A stretch of DNA of 64,000 nt from Parietichytrium sp. I65-24A. Its lineage: Eukaryota; Sar; Bigyra; Thraustochytrida; Thraustochytriidae. Positions 53,292 through 64,000 of this stretch are shown here, piece by piece. Position 1 is the stretch's first letter. Every line of letters starts with the position of its first letter. The position numbers were made by a program, and so were the translations under genes. The notes beneath the pieces were generated by a model. The model was not told the origin of the DNA. It did no database searches and worked only from the letters and a program-made list of their open reading frames with translations. The stretch covers positions 62,001 to 126,000 of the forward strand of contig BLSF01000009.1 of the NCBI GenBank assembly GCA_012862575.1. Direction: 5' to 3'.

Positions 53292-54200
53292 ATGGCAGAC
53301 AAGGCAAAGGAGACGATGGAGAAGATGCGCAACGTCAAGATGCCGCCAGGCGGTGGCCCAGCCATGCGCGGCGCGGCGATGGTGCTTGGAGGAGGCTTGG
53401 CGCTGGCGTTCGTCGGGTATCAGTCGCTGTTTAGCGTGGAGTCCGGTCACAAGGCGGTGATCTTCAACAGGCTGACCGGGTTGAAGCAAACGACGGTGGG
53501 CGAAGGTGTCCACTTTCGTGTGCCATGGTTTGAGTACCCGACCGTATACGATGTGCGCACGCGGCCTCGCAACACCACCTCCCTGACAGGAAGCCGCGAT
53601 TTGCAGATGGTCAACATCGGAATTCGTGTACTCCACAAACCGGATACCGCGCACCTTCCAGAGATTCACAGACGTCTTGGACCTGATTATGATGAGCGCG
53701 TACTGCCGTCCATCGTAAACGAAGTTTGTAAACAGGTTGTTGCACAGTTCAACGCTTCCCAGCTCATCACGCAGCGTGAGCGCGTCTCGCAGATGATCCA
53801 CGGAAATCTTAGAGCACGCGCACAGCACTTTAACATCATCCTCGAAGATACCTCCATTACCGAGCTTCGCTTCGGTCGCGAGTACTCCAGCGCTGTTGAG
53901 CGTAAGCAGGTCGCTCAGCAGGAAGCCGAGCGCGCCCGCTTTTTGGTCGACAAGGCAATCCAGGACAAGCGCTCCATTGTCATCAAGGCACAAGGAGAGG
54001 CCAAATCTGCAGAACTTATTGGTAAAGCTATCCAAGACAACCCTGGCTTTGTTGAGCTCCGCCGTATTGACGCCGCAAAGGACGTGTCCAATATTCTCAG
54101 CCGCTCCGCTAACCGCGCATTCCTCAATTCTGACGGCCTTATGCTCGGCCTCATCGCACCAAACGTCGCTGCCGAGGCAGCTGCTGCGCAGAAGAAGTGA
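53292..54200 (+). CDS. PHB2: prohibitin 2
   Basis: 302 residues, intronless, near the usual ~299. A short N-terminal tail with PPGGGPAMRG precedes a membrane segment (GAAMVLGGGLALAFVGYQSLF, about 27-47). The PHB/SPFH domain (about 50-210) has SVESGHKAVIFNRLTGLKQ, GEGVHFRVPWFEYPTVYDVR, VNIGIRVLHKPD, VLPSIVNEVCKQVVAQFNAS and ITELRFGREYSSAVERKQVA. A coiled coil follows, with the conserved AELIGKAIQDNPGFVELRRI. PHB2 alternates with PHB1 in large rings in the inner mitochondrial membrane, supporting membrane proteases, cristae and mitophagy. PHB1 is not in the window. Confidence 0.96.
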   Translation: MADKAKETMEKMRNVKMPPGGGPAMRGAAMVLGGGLALAFVGYQSLFSVESGHKAVIFNRLTGLKQTTVGEGVHFRVPWFEYPTVYDVRTRPRNTTSLTGSRDLQMVNIGIRVLHKPDTAHLPEIHRRLGPDYDERVLPSIVNEVCKQVVAQFNASQLITQRERVSQMIHGNLRARAQHFNIILEDTSITELRFGREYSSAVERKQVAQQEAERARFLVDKAIQDKRSIVIKAQGEAKSAELIGKAIQDNPGFVELRRIDAAKDVSNILSRSANRAFLNSDGLMLGLIAPNVAAEAAAAQKK

Positions 54201-54806
54201 ACGAGTACAAACTGATCTGCACTCTTGTTTTAGGATTTTGCTATTGTGCGTTTCTCGCCAGTGGTTTTCTCGCCATCGCAAATGGGGGAGGCGGACGCGG
54301 GTGAGCGAACGCAATTTTAAAGTAAGCCCAACACAATACAATCTCTCGCAGTCCATGCGCATGGCGCGAGGGTCGACGTCTTCCACGTAAGTACGCGGAA
54401 TCTACAGAAAAGAAACCAGATTGAAAAAAGAGAAAAAAATTAAACTATTTTTTACGCCCGTGAGAAATATGTATTTGTTGCTCACATGCATCTGTATCTC
54501 ACAACCTCTGCAGGCCTCCATTTTTTGAAGAAGATCTCTTGTGGTGTAAGAAAGCACAGTTTGAAGCAGTGATGCCCCCAAGACAAGGTTTGATTGCCCT
54601 GAGTCTTTCCGCTTTATTCTCTAGAAAAATAAGAAGATACCCAAAAGGAATTTTGAAAAAGAAATTAGGTGGTTGCCTAAGAAGCCAGCAACGTTAAAGT
54701 ATGTAAAATTTGTTCTATCTTCTTATTCTGTTTGATTGATCCTAAATTTTCTTTGTTTCACAATTTGCAAGCTGAAGGGCACACGCTTTTTCAAAATAGT
54801 CTTTTA
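54201..54806. other. convergent intergenic gap
   Basis: About 600 bp between prohibitin 2 and NUP98-96 stop codons, AT-rich. 3'UTRs expected; no gene seen. Confidence 0.4.
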
Positions 54807-57800
54807 TTACTCCACTAGTTGGCGCAAGGCAAGCTGATGCACAAGGCTAAAGACCGCTTTGTTATAGGATGGCAAGTCGAGCAGTTTAAGAGCGTCCCGA
54901 TCACCAAAAATCTCGCAATATCGTTGGCAGACCCACGTTCCGATCTCTGCAGCGAGCTTCGGCCCAAGCATATTCTTGTCCTCCTTTTGCAGTTTTGCGA
55001 GCGTATCCCTCAGCAATTTGATGCCGTTTCCAAACTCCATCAGCATCTGTTCTGTGAAATTGCCTTCTTTCACAGCTCTATAGAGTCGGGAGTATTGGTA
55101 GAGTACCAGGCTCTTTAGAGCCCATGTTGGCAACTGTTTCCGATGTGGGTCGATCTCCCTCTCAAATAGAGAGTACAGTGTTATCAGCTTGTCATGGTCT
55201 CCATCGCGAATGGCATTCGTGGCCAGTTTCTCGTTCACACAGCGCAGATAGTCCTCCGCATGCCCCGCTTCACCCAACTGGGCAATTTCCTGGCTGACGA
55301 TTCCGTTGTATCGAGCATGAAACGCGATCGCTTCAGCAAGCAATTCAGGAGGAATTCTAACACCGCCCTTAAGAAAGCTCAAAACCTTTTGAACCCTCAA
55401 GGGTGGGTTGATGTCCGAATAGAAAGAGCTGTCCACATGACGCATGGCAATCTCGAAGGTACATCTCTCGCGAAGCTCTTTTTTCGGAAGGAATTGAGCG
55501 ACAAAGATTGCGTACTCCCAGAGACCGAGAGACTGGAGTTCAAAGATGTAATTCATGCATACCTTGTGCTCGAAGAGTTCATCCAATTGTGGGAACATTC
55601 CAAAACTAGAGAAAACGCGAAGCAGCATCCATTGCATTCCGGTGCTAAGCCAACTCTCCGAGTGATTACGAGGATTTAGAAGCGGCTCCAACGACACGTG
55701 ACCTGGGCAAGCAAGCTGCAGCAAGGAGTAATGAACATCATACACATCCTTCCTTTCAACCCTTCCATCGAACCAAGGCATCCGCGGAGGCGGCGCATTG
55801 CTACCTCGGAAAGCTTCGGAGTACCCATTGAGACTGCCCTCAACGGGGTCCTGAAGCCGAGCTTTGTACCAGGCGTTCAGAGCAAAGGCGCGCAGCCAGT
55901 GCCCTTCCTTCCGCTGCTCGTCAGCGATGTCAGCACCCAAGATTTTATAGACGTTCAAAATGGAAGGGTCCATCAGATTTGCATTTTTGTTGTCGCTCCA
56001 CGTTTTGACTTGACTTGCGACCATCTTACGAACCTCTTGATCTCCGGCAGCTTGGGCAATTAACGTCGCAAGACGAAAGTCACCAGCATCAAACGCCAAC
56101 TCGCAGGCGCGCTCAACTTGTTTACAACTAAGCGCCTTTGCGATATCCTCACCCCAGCCATTCACAAACGTGGGCAACTGAAGTGTTTGCTTCAACCAGC
56201 TGTCAAGGCTATCGGGCCACTCCTTTTTCAGCCCCGCCATACTGTCTTCGGCAACTGGAGATTTTTCAGGAAGGCTCTCTTTCCAATCGAGCCAATTGAT
56301 GTTAGGGAAAACCTCAGGTGCCTCGTCACGAACAATGCCGCCTTGAAACCACAGCGCATTCACTAGTTTCCATGTTAGCGACTCATGTACATTCTCCTCG
56401 TGATACCCATGCTCCTCGGATAAGTCCGCCAACGAGTTGATCAAGACATGGAGCATAGCGTCTTCCCCAAGTTCACCACTGCGGTAACGTGCTGTAGCTT
56501 CCATGAGAGCGTGTACACGGCCCTGTTCCAGTGCTGGGTTGCCGCCCACTATCACCTTTGATATTTGCACTCTGCTGCCCACCGGCGTAGCAATCTCTCC
56601 GTTTGGCCCCCAGCTGACACCAAAACCACGTTTAAGCACTCGATTGACAGTGCGCTTCGGTGTCGAACCCGTATCCTGCTTTGGAGCAACCATGCCAAAA
56701 AGTTGGAACACTCGTCCTTGCGATACCTCAGATTCAAGTTCGGGAGACTCACCTGCAGCGCTCATCATGCGCAAATCCACTTGTTGCGGAGGCGGCAGAG
56801 CAAGTAGCCCATCGTCAGAAGGGGCGCGAACCTGCGTGGATCGCGTTTCCTGCAGGATGTCATGGCCTTCACTCCTCGCAAAACCAGCACCAGTTTTGCG
56901 AAATGTCTGCTTGCTTATCCCGTGGTAGTGTGACTGATGCGCTGGATTCCTCCCGCTCTCACTGGAATCAACAGCGCTGATTTCCATGTCAAGGTCCCTC
57001 GCAGCTGGGGCGGCGGCAGAGTCCAGTTCGGTGGTTCCAAAGTCAGCATCTTCCCTGGCGTCCAGCAACTCCTCCTCGTCCTCCATAGCAGACCCAGGGT
57101 CCGGGCGCCCATTTCGTGACTTCGGGTACGGGGTGGAGTTTTCAAATCCATACTTGGTGAAATGCTCCACCTTGAATGTCCAGGTATAATTCTCCAGGTC
57201 AAAGTCAATAAATGTCGCATCCAGGGTAGGAGTGTAGTCCTCCTTGAGCCAGCGAACCCATTCCTGTTTGGTGCCTCGAAAGTCTGTCGGGATCTCCATA
57301 TTGGAAATGGAACAGATTGCAGGGCGATTAAGTTTGGTTCCGCGTGGTGGGGAATCTTTCTCAGACTTGTACACCTCGATCGACATATGGGAGATCTCGA
57401 CGACATCATCAACAACAAGTCCTCTAACATCCACCTTTCCGAGCCACTCCACTTCTCCAAAACCTTCGCGAGACACCGAAAATTTTTCCACAGCGGCAAG
57501 CTGCTCCTCCGACATCTGTTGCAGTTCCGAAAGACGCGGATTGAGCCTGTAACCCTGCGATACAAGTTTCTTTGACATGTACGGGCAGAGCGGAGAAACT
57601 GCTTTACCGCTGCCAGCAGTTTGTTTCGAAGCGGACGATGGGGCATTTGCTGGCTTGCCGCTAGGAGAAGGGTTCCTCAAAATATCCGGCGAGCGAGGGT
57701 ATTCTTCCTCTTCTTCAACCTCTTCTTGTCCAACGACCCCTGCCCCGTTTTCCTCGGCCTCTTCTTCTATATGCTGGAAGTGTGGCTCGTGCGTGAGGAC

Positions 57801-60425
57801 CGTCTCTTCCTCCTCCTCCTCATCATCATCCACATCGAACACGAGGGACTTCTTTTCAGTGCTTCGTGCATGCGTATCAGAGTCCGGAACTTGCGCCGCC
57901 TTCACCTTTTGATCCGGTGAGGTGGACTTCAAAAGTTTGAGTGGGGTGGATCCGCGATTTGTCTTGATGATCGTAAGCCGCTTGTTCAAGTCAGTTACGC
58001 CCGAGTTGAGGACGATGCCCGAAGTTGGCTTCTCAGAGGTGGTAATATCCTGAAGACGGGGAACGTTGCTGGTTTTCGATCTGGTTGCCAACTCACTCGC
58101 TTGCTTGCTCTCAGCAGACGCCGCTACAGCGCCATACGTGCGACCATAGCCTCGAGGCTTGATCTGCAGCAATCTCGTGGGCGTTCGTGTGTAACCCAGT
58201 CCCTGAGAACGCTTGGGGAGCGGGTTCGAGGAGCCATTGGAGCTACTGCTTGTTGAATCCTCGTTGGGAATAGGCGTCCAAGCCTCCTTCGCAAGCGAAA
58301 CGTGGCGAGAAAGCTGGCTTGACGGCCCAATTGCGTAGGGCTCGCCTTTCGTGACATCTAGATTTTGCAACAAAGGTACATTTGGGGCTGGTTGAGCACC
58401 AAATGAAAGACCACCCGGCTGCTGAGGCTGCGCGCCAAAGCTACCGAACGTTCCAGTCGGTGCTTGACCAGCATTATTGTTTCCGAATAGACCTCCGCCT
58501 TGCGCATTTGCACCTCCAAATCCAGATTGTGAGGAACCCCCAAACAAACCACCTCCACTGGACGTTCCAAACGTATTGTTGTTCGAAGCGCCCCCGAAGA
58601 GACTGCCTCCGGTGTTGTTAGAGGATCCAAACAAACCTCCCCCGCCGGTTGTGTTGTTGTTGGACGATCCAAACAAACTTCCTCCGGTGTTTGAGGGCTG
58701 CGAAGACCCAAAGAGGCCTCCTCCAGTATTTGAAGAACTCCCTCCAAACAAACCACCTCCGCTGGAAGGCTGCTGGTTGGTGGAGCCAAACAAGCCTCCT
58801 CCACTAGCCGGCTGCTGATTAGAAGAGCCAAACAAGCTCCCACCAGAGGCAGGCGCAGAGTTGCTGCCGAACAGACTTCCACCGCTGTTGGTATTTGAAG
58901 ATCCAAAAAGACCGCCACCGGTGTTGCTTGGCTGCTGATTGCTGTTCCCAAACAGTCCGCCACCGCTATTCTGTTGAGTGCCGAAACCGGAGCTTCCACC
59001 AAATAAGCCACCGCCGGAATTTTGGTTGGTGGAGCCGAACGTGTTGTTGGTACCTGTTGAGCCAAACAATCCACCACCACCTGAGGTATTTGTGCTCCCA
59101 AAGCCGGTGTTCGATTGCGTGTTTGACCCAAAAGTGGATCCAAATGTGGAGGTGTTATTGTTGTTGCTGCCGAACAAGCCTCCACTGGTCTGCGGCTGGC
59201 TGCTTCCAAAAAGTCCCCCGCTAGAAGTCGAGGAGGAGGTATTGCCGAACATACCTCCGCCTTGCTGAGGCTGGGAATTTCCAAAGCCAGTGTTGCTCGA
59301 GCTACCGAATAATCCTCCCGATTGCTGTTGCTGACCAAAAGTGTTGGAGGTGGAGGCCCCAAAAGACGTGTTCGAGCTACCAAACCCGCCGCTGGTCGTG
59401 CTTCCAAAGGTTGAGGTCTGCTGCTGGTTTGCACCACCAAAAAGCCCCCCGCCAGTGTTTGAAGACCCAAAACCAGTGTTTGACTGAGTACTTCCAAACC
59501 CTCCGGATGTGTTTGTTGAACCGAAACCACCAGCGCCTTGCGCGCCAAAGCCCCCAGACCCCATCGCGCCAGCGTTGCCACGATTATTTTGCTTGTAGTC
59601 CTCCATACGAAGCTGCTCGAAACTTTTTGCGGCATAGGGGTCCAAGCAGGTGATCGACTGGAACGTTTCTTCGCCGCCTTCTTTAGTCTTCTCTCTTAGA
59701 GGCTGAAACGGTGCTGAGCCTGTGCCGACTGCAGCAGACTGACCAAAGCCTCCGGCTTGTTGCCCGCCAAAAGTGTTAGTCGATCCAAACCCAGTGTTGG
59801 AGTTGCTTCCAAATGAGGACCCAAACGTGTTGGAGTTGGTGTTACTTTGCCCGAATCCCCCCGACATGCCTGAGTTGTTGTTGTTGTTGTTCCCAAACGA
59901 CATTCCCGAATTGCTGCCAAAGTTGGAACTCCCGAACGAATTCGACGCGCCAAACGAAGAGGACGAGTTGTTTTGGCTTCCAAACCCGCCTGATGAACCA
60001 AAAGCTCCGCCCGTGTTTCCAAATCCACCAGACGTATTTCCGCCCGTGGACCCAAACCCTCCTCCTCCCGTGTTGCTCGATCCGAACCCGCCCGAGTTCA
60101 AATTACTGCTTCCACCAAACGTATTCGACCCGAACCCTCCCCCAGTATTGCTACTTGCCCCAAATCCTCCCCCAGTGTTCGACGAACCGAAGCTGCCAAA
60201 GCCGCCGCCGCCACCGCCACCGCCTCCCTGCTGCCCGCCGCCGCCGCCGAACAAACCACCTCCCGAATTGCCAGAGGAACCGAACCCGCCGCCCGTCGAA
60301 GAACCGAACCCGCTGGAACCGAACCCACCGGAACCGCCGCCGGAACCGCCAAACATATTCCCGCCCTGATTGGAGCTTCCAAAGCCGCCCCCGCCGAACG
60401 AATTCCCGCTGTTGCTTCCAAACAT
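54807..60425 (-). CDS. NUP98: nucleoporin NUP98-NUP96 precursor
   Basis: About 1872 residues in one uninterrupted frame from the ATG at 60425 ([12 protein letters not shown]); the frame upstream opens with GTG. Residues 1-700 are FG repeats, GFG-type first, then many GLFG units. A GLEBS segment ([20 protein letters not shown], about 250-285) for Rae1/Gle2 binding splits them. An acidic linker (DDDEEEEEE) precedes the autoproteolytic domain (about 950-1095), starting [19 protein letters not shown] and ending VEHFTKYGF, with the cleavage point between Phe and Thr1090. After this the NUP96 part has an ACE1-type helical domain ([20 protein letters not shown] region). Cleavage releases the FG-Nup and the NUP96 scaffold subunit of the Y-complex. 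Thr replaces the usual Ser nucleophile. Confidence 0.95.
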   Translation of the reverse strand: MFGSNSGNSFGGGGFGSSNQGGNMFGGSGGGSGGFGSSGFGSSTGGGFGSSGNSGGGLFGGGGGQQGGGGGGGGGFGSFGSSNTGGGFGASSNTGGGFGSNTFGGSSNLNSGGFGSSNTGGGGFGSTGGNTSGGFGNTGGAFGSSGGFGSQNNSSSSFGASNSFGSSNFGSNSGMSFGNNNNNNSGMSGGFGQSNTNSNTFGSSFGSNSNTGFGSTNTFGGQQAGGFGQSAAVGTGSAPFQPLREKTKEGGEETFQSITCLDPYAAKSFEQLRMEDYKQNNRGNAGAMGSGGFGAQGAGGFGSTNTSGGFGSTQSNTGFGSSNTGGGLFGGANQQQTSTFGSTTSGGFGSSNTSFGASTSNTFGQQQQSGGLFGSSSNTGFGNSQPQQGGGMFGNTSSSTSSGGLFGSSQPQTSGGLFGSNNNNTSTFGSTFGSNTQSNTGFGSTNTSGGGGLFGSTGTNNTFGSTNQNSGGGLFGGSSGFGTQQNSGGGLFGNSNQQPSNTGGGLFGSSNTNSGGSLFGSNSAPASGGSLFGSSNQQPASGGGLFGSTNQQPSSGGGLFGGSSSNTGGGLFGSSQPSNTGGSLFGSSNNNTTGGGGLFGSSNNTGGSLFGGASNNNTFGTSSGGGLFGGSSQSGFGGANAQGGGLFGNNNAGQAPTGTFGSFGAQPQQPGGLSFGAQPAPNVPLLQNLDVTKGEPYAIGPSSQLSRHVSLAKEAWTPIPNEDSTSSSSNGSSNPLPKRSQGLGYTRTPTRLLQIKPRGYGRTYGAVAASAESKQASELATRSKTSNVPRLQDITTSEKPTSGIVLNSGVTDLNKRLTIIKTNRGSTPLKLLKSTSPDQKVKAAQVPDSDTHARSTEKKSLVFDVDDDEEEEEETVLTHEPHFQHIEEEAEENGAGVVGQEEVEEEEEYPRSPDILRNPSPSGKPANAPSSASKQTAGSGKAVSPLCPYMSKKLVSQGYRLNPRLSELQQMSEEQLAAVEKFSVSREGFGEVEWLGKVDVRGLVVDDVVEISHMSIEVYKSEKDSPPRGTKLNRPAICSISNMEIPTDFRGTKQEWVRWLKEDYTPTLDATFIDFDLENYTWTFKVEHFTKYGFENSTPYPKSRNGRPDPGSAMEDEEELLDAREDADFGTTELDSAAAPAARDLDMEISAVDSSESGRNPAHQSHYHGISKQTFRKTGAGFARSEGHDILQETRSTQVRAPSDDGLLALPPPQQVDLRMMSAAGESPELESEVSQGRVFQLFGMVAPKQDTGSTPKRTVNRVLKRGFGVSWGPNGEIATPVGSRVQISKVIVGGNPALEQGRVHALMEATARYRSGELGEDAMLHVLINSLADLSEEHGYHEENVHESLTWKLVNALWFQGGIVRDEAPEVFPNINWLDWKESLPEKSPVAEDSMAGLKKEWPDSLDSWLKQTLQLPTFVNGWGEDIAKALSCKQVERACELAFDAGDFRLATLIAQAAGDQEVRKMVASQVKTWSDNKNANLMDPSILNVYKILGADIADEQRKEGHWLRAFALNAWYKARLQDPVEGSLNGYSEAFRGSNAPPPRMPWFDGRVERKDVYDVHYSLLQLACPGHVSLEPLLNPRNHSESWLSTGMQWMLLRVFSSFGMFPQLDELFEHKVCMNYIFELQSLGLWEYAIFVAQFLPKKELRERCTFEIAMRHVDSSFYSDINPPLRVQKVLSFLKGGVRIPPELLAEAIAFHARYNGIVSQEIAQLGEAGHAEDYLRCVNEKLATNAIRDGDHDKLITLYSLFEREIDPHRKQLPTWALKSLVLYQYSRLYRAVKEGNFTEQMLMEFGNGIKLLRDTLAKLQKEDKNMLGPKLAAEIGTWVCQRYCEIFGDRDALKLLDLPSYNKAVFSLVHQLALRQLVE

Positions 60426-61397
60426 TTCCGCTCCCTCACTCACGATACCGACTTCCGAAACGCAACCCCGCAGCTAGTACGTGCCCGGATGAAACCGTCT
60501 ACTGATACGTGGCGTACGCAGGCGTGCGCGCAGCCAACTTTTCGTACCACCACGCTCCACGCTCGTTCGAAATGGGTCAAATCTGCCCGCTGTCTTGTGT
60601 GGTTTTCACTGACGTTTACGTTTCGGACAGTGGGCCGTGCGCGAAAGGATAACTGCCAAGTAAGCGTACGTCGCAGAATTGGTCCGCGGACTCTGTGGAC
60701 GATGTCCGCGCGTACGCCCCGTGTACTAACTGGAGCTTCGAGAGATGGATATCGGAGGAGGGTTTTTTTCCCGCCTTTTTCTCGGATTTATTTTTCCCTT
60801 TTCCAGGATTAAATGCGTGTTTTTTTCGCGGAGTAGCTAAGATGTGCTAATCGAAAGGTTAATGGCAGCGCACTGGCTGTTGCTGGAGAGGCAAGACATT
60901 TGAATTTGAAGGCTTATTGTTATCACTATGTAGGAGTAGTCGCGAGGGTGTGGCTGCGAGTAACGTGGTTGGTGGTTCACGAACGTTCCTCTTGATGACA
61001 TAGAGACAAAAATATCTTCTCAAAAACACTCTCGTGTTGGTAATAGAGGTTTTGCTCTATTCTGTTGCTTCTCGAGGCTGCTAAAAGTTTGCAACTATTA
61101 CACGACTTCACTGCGGAACGTTTCGTGGCTCGCCATGCTGACGAACGTTCAACGTTCAATCAACGAGTTCCACTTTTGCATGTGCAAATTTTGGAACGTT
61201 CAATCACGGCGTAAACTTGAAGAGCGTTACAAAAACGGATCACTGGTGGCACGGTCGACTTCGAGCAACCATTTTCGCTGAAAAAAAAGAAAGTGACTCA
61301 CAACAATGAATCTTCCCATGTAGTAAGTAATAATTTTGTTGTTCGGCAATGCCGAAAATTGTAGGTACAAAAACAGAGCAAAGCGAGCTGGAGGAGG
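60426..61397. other. intergenic: NUP98 promoter side and HGH1 3' side
   Basis: About 970 bp between two minus-strand genes. It contains three GAACGTTC palindromes near 60979, 61141 and 61193. No gene is supported. Confidence 0.4.
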
Positions 61398-62597
61398 TTA
61401 ATCAACCTGAAACACAGGGCTGCGAAAGTCTACCTCCAGGTCTGGCCGAGATGCGCTTGAATCTATGCTCAATGGCATTGGCTTACTTGCACCCAAAGTA
61501 TGGCCATCATCGACGTCAATATCGTCCATGTCTAGTTCCTCAGCCTCAGCCTCGCCATCACTATCACTATCAGCTTCGGCTTCACCCTCTTCGTTTCCGA
61601 GCAAGAAATCCACAAGCTTGAAAACCTTCTCGTTTGTATCTTCGTCGGTCTCATAGCCATGGTACACTTTGATAACTGCATACACACGCTTCGCGCGCAA
61701 GCTCTCACGACCTCGCCTTGTCGTGCACAACAGAGTGAAAATCTCGATGATTGACCGGCGCGCTGCCGCGTTCGGATCAAGTTCAAGCTCGCGATCTTCA
61801 TTTTGAGCCTGTTCGATGTGAGCTTTAACGAGTTCCGGGAGATCCTCGAAATCATCAGGGTCGGAGATTCCTTCTGAACACAAGAGGGGAATCATCAGGT
61901 TCTCAACAAGCGGAGATTTGCGCAAAATGTACTTGTGACTCTCTGCGCTAAAGCAGCAATTGCGAACGGTTTCTAGAGCAGACAGCCGGATCGTCTGATT
62001 CTCGTGATTGACCATTTGCACAATTCTTTTGAAATAGGATTGCTTGGGATCTAGAATGATGTCACGGCCCTCGTCGAGCCGTGTCATGTTTGTGAGGACG
62101 AGCCCGCCTTCCAAAAGCTCTTCTGGGTAAAGCAGAAAACTAATGAGTAGAATTCTCAGATCATAGCCGGCTTGATCTGGGCCAAGCCTTCCAGCAAGGA
62201 ATCTCTGGGCACCAAAAACGGTGGTGGTGAGGTTGTTCAGCAGTTTCACCAAGTTTTTATGCAAGTCAGTGACCTTTCTACTCCTCGTTAAAGTAGCGAT
62301 GTTCTCCAAGATCACTGACCACAGGCCTTTCTTCTCCAAAAGCCCATCACGAACACGCTCGTTCGTGCTCATGTTCACCAATGCCATGGCAGCGAGCGTA
62401 GCTGCTTCCTCATCGTCGCCAAGCACACGGGTCAGCAGGGTTCCAACGTCGCTCTTCCCGTCGGCGCCTCCAGCTGCGTTCAGCATAGCCACGCCTCCAT
62501 CTGTGCCTGTCAGCGACAACACGTGCTTCACTGCCTCTTTGCGCACATCCGCTCGCGGAGACTTCAGGAAGCCCACGAGCTCCTCCACGTGTTCCAT
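61398..62597 (-). CDS. HGH1: HGH1 homolog, armadillo-type eEF2-folding cochaperone
   Basis: 399 residues, intronless. An armadillo-like helical solenoid spans residues 1-330: VEELVGFLKSPRADVRKEAV at the start, KNLVKLLNNLTT and RLSALETVRNCCFSAESHKY in the middle, then LLCSEGISDPDDFEDLPELV and IEIFTLLCTTRRGRESLRA. These match the HGH1/BRP16 family. An acidic low-complexity tail (about 334-370) rich in Glu/Asp/Ser follows. In yeast HGH1 links Hsp90 and the chaperonin TRiC/CCT to newly made elongation factor 2. The same role here is family-based inference. The gene is divergent from the TrhO-like gene. Confidence 0.92.
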   Translation of the reverse strand: MEHVEELVGFLKSPRADVRKEAVKHVLSLTGTDGGVAMLNAAGGADGKSDVGTLLTRVLGDDEEAATLAAMALVNMSTNERVRDGLLEKKGLWSVILENIATLTRSRKVTDLHKNLVKLLNNLTTTVFGAQRFLAGRLGPDQAGYDLRILLISFLLYPEELLEGGLVLTNMTRLDEGRDIILDPKQSYFKRIVQMVNHENQTIRLSALETVRNCCFSAESHKYILRKSPLVENLMIPLLCSEGISDPDDFEDLPELVKAHIEQAQNEDRELELDPNAAARRSIIEIFTLLCTTRRGRESLRAKRVYAVIKVYHGYETDEDTNEKVFKLVDFLLGNEEGEAEADSDSDGEAEAEELDMDDIDVDDGHTLGASKPMPLSIDSSASRPDLEVDFRSPVFQVD

Positions 62598-63367
62598 CTT
62601 GGCGTTCTCAGCTCCGCGCTGCTCCTTTCCGCCTTCCTTCCTGCCCTTATGCGATACCTACCGCGCAACCTTTGACTCTCTCCGTGTGGACCTTGCAGCA
62701 GAGTTGTTTTGCTGCCAACTCAGAGTCCTTCGCGACTTGGACGACTTGGCGCAGCCAAAAAATGCCATGCCAAAAAACATAAAAAAACTCGAAAACCTGA
62801 GCATCTTCCCCATTCACTTGCGTTCCGCACCACTCCAGCGGTAGTCTGTCGTCTAGCTGCTCGTACTCCTGGCAGTTCCCTGCCCGCCTCAACTTGGCTG
62901 CTTTCATTGGCGTCACACATATATAATGATCATTGTTTGTTTCAATGAACAACCACAATCACACTTTGAGCGAATCCTCTCATCGTTGAACAAATGCGAT
63001 GCATCTTCTTCATGTACAACGGCGAAAGTATGAACAGAAAGCCTGCATAGACGACGGGCTCGACGAAGAGATGTAGAAGGAAGACAAAAAGGACAGCGAG
63101 CATTTGCCCGATTTGGTCTCACCTTCTTCTTAGGAGTCTGCATGAGTGCACGTACTCTGTCTACAAGTGCCGAGTATGCGAGTGGAAGCTCGGTAGAGAG
63201 GGGCAACGGGGAAACTCATGGAAACTCGGAGAAACAGATGTGGTGCGGTGCCCTCGCGTACTGTGCTTCCGGATCGCTAGCCTGGCAGAGAGCTCTGAGA
63301 GGGTGAGCTGGAGTACTGCTTCTTGTCCTTCGAAGCTCTAGGGGTCGTGGGTGTCTCTGGCTTCGGG
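62598..63367. other. divergent intergenic region
   Basis: About 770 bp between the start codons of HGH1 and the TrhO-like gene; both promoters should lie here. No distinct element seen. Confidence 0.4.
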
Positions 63368-64000
63368 ATGGGGGAGGACCTCAAAGACCTCGCAAGAGCA
63401 AACATGGCAGGTCGCGAAGTGGTGCTCTTTTACAAGTATGTGGCCCTTGGCGACGAGACCAGTGTGGAGGGCCGCGCAGAAGAGCAGCGGAAATTGGGGA
63501 ATCGGCTGGGAGTCTCCGGCAGGATTAGAATTGCAAGCGAAGGTGAGTGACGCTTTTACGAGGCGCGGATCTGAGGGCAACACGATGACTCACGATTCGG
63601 TACTATTCAGGAATCAACGGCACGATTTGTGGAACCGCAGAGCAGATTGCAGAATATCAGCAAGCCATGGAAGAGTCAGTGGTGTTCAAAGGCATTCAGT
63701 ATAAATTTAGTGGCGTCTCCGAAACGGACATTGATCCATTCAACGGTGAGATGACTGTTCGAGTATGCAGCGAGATCACCTCTACTGGACAGATGTCAGT
63801 CTGTAAGCCCACTGCTCTTGGAGGCGAAGGTGGCACGCACTTGAAACCTAGCGAATTCCATGAACTGATCAAAAGAGTTGGAGAAGATGAAAATTTAGTT
63901 CTCATCGACACGCGGAATCACTACGAGACTGCGGTAGGCACATTCAAGAATGCTATCGACCCCAAGATCCGCAACTTTGCGCAGTTTCCAGAATGGGTCA
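63368..64000 (+). CDS. TrhO/TSTD2-like rhodanese-domain protein, 3' end outside the window
   Basis: Two exons visible: 63368-63542 and 63611 to the edge, with a 68-bp intron (GTGAGT donor, ATTCAG acceptor). The start is the first in-frame ATG (MGEDLKDLARANMAG); another lies at 63404. The family N-domain shows VVLFYKYVALGD, then across the splice IRIASEGGINGTICGTAEQI, a segment diagnostic of the UPF0176/TrhO group. It continues with MTVRVCSEITSTGQ and the start of the rhodanese domain, VLIDTRNHYETAVGTFKNAI. Bacterial TrhO hydroxylates uridine 34 of certain tRNAs; animal relatives are TSTD2. The catalytic Cys loop lies beyond the window, so activity cannot be judged. Confidence 0.9.

Noticed and set aside
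58358-59635. 425-codon minus-strand frame overlapping NUP98
   Set aside because: It lies in another frame of the same strand over FG-repeat DNA; the composition is repeat-driven and it has no domain signal.

Overview
The window is nuclear DNA from a unicellular eukaryote. It carries GT-AG introns of about 70-270 bp, single-gene transcription units on both strands, and eukaryote-only genes: the NEDD8 E1 subunit, RPB7, CstF-64, NIPP1, NUP98-96, a ubiquitin-L40 fusion, prohibitin 2, HGH1 and CCDC81. Many genes are intronless or have one or two introns. A PqiA-like membrane protein and a LamG multipass receptor sit beside Sfi1-like and CCDC81-like centriole/flagellum proteins. This mix suggests a flagellated protist, perhaps a stramenopile of the thraustochytrid type. 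That placement is inference only; no rRNA or organellar marker is present. I saw no CRISPR array, no intact transposon and no convincing tRNA.

Layout: 1-2762 (+) PqiA-like multipass protein, open at the left edge. 2928-3563 (-) secreted surface protein. 4122-5861 (-) NAE1/APP-BP1. 6415-10636 (-) LamG receptor with a polytopic C-terminus, three exons. 12648-13049 (+) thioredoxin-fold protein. 13289-14344 (-) and 14748-15410 (+) form a head-to-head pair of a membrane protein and a secreted protein. 15762-16421 (-) RPB7. 16422-23428 is a gene-poor 7 kb block. 23429-24592 (+) AGC-like kinase. 25216-26976 (+) Sfi1-like protein. 27466-28878 (-) NIPP1. 30149-31223 (+) CstF-64. 32554-34005 (+) ankyrin protein with a CaaX end. 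35953-37479 (+) IMP dehydrogenase. 38060-39566 (-) mitochondrial carrier with eight exons, one only 8 nt long. 41164-44229 (+) large unknown protein. 44351-45070 (-) PH-like protein. 46009-47169 (+) class V aminotransferase. 47621-48496 (+) unknown. 49152-49806 (+) ubiquitin-L40. 49862-51379 (-) CCDC81. 53292-54200 (+) prohibitin 2. 54807-60425 (-) NUP98-96. 61398-62597 (-) HGH1. 63368-64000 (+) TrhO/TSTD2-like rhodanese protein, cut by the right edge.

The genes are mostly unrelated housekeeping functions and form no operon-like or pathway cluster. Three architectural themes recur. First, coding exons can be very small: start codons lie in exons of 6, 7 and 12 nt, and one internal exon is 8 nt. 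Second, GA-rich purine tracts lie upstream of IMPDH, the aminotransferase, ubiquitin-L40 and prohibitin 2, often beside short tandem repeats. Third, palindromic GTAC-containing words (AGTACT, GGTACC, ACCGGT) recur in the gene-free DNA. No complete undescribed multi-gene system is evident. The best candidates for new biology are the LamG/discoidin-like/polytopic receptor, the tandem PqiA protein, the microexons and the 7 kb gene-poor block.
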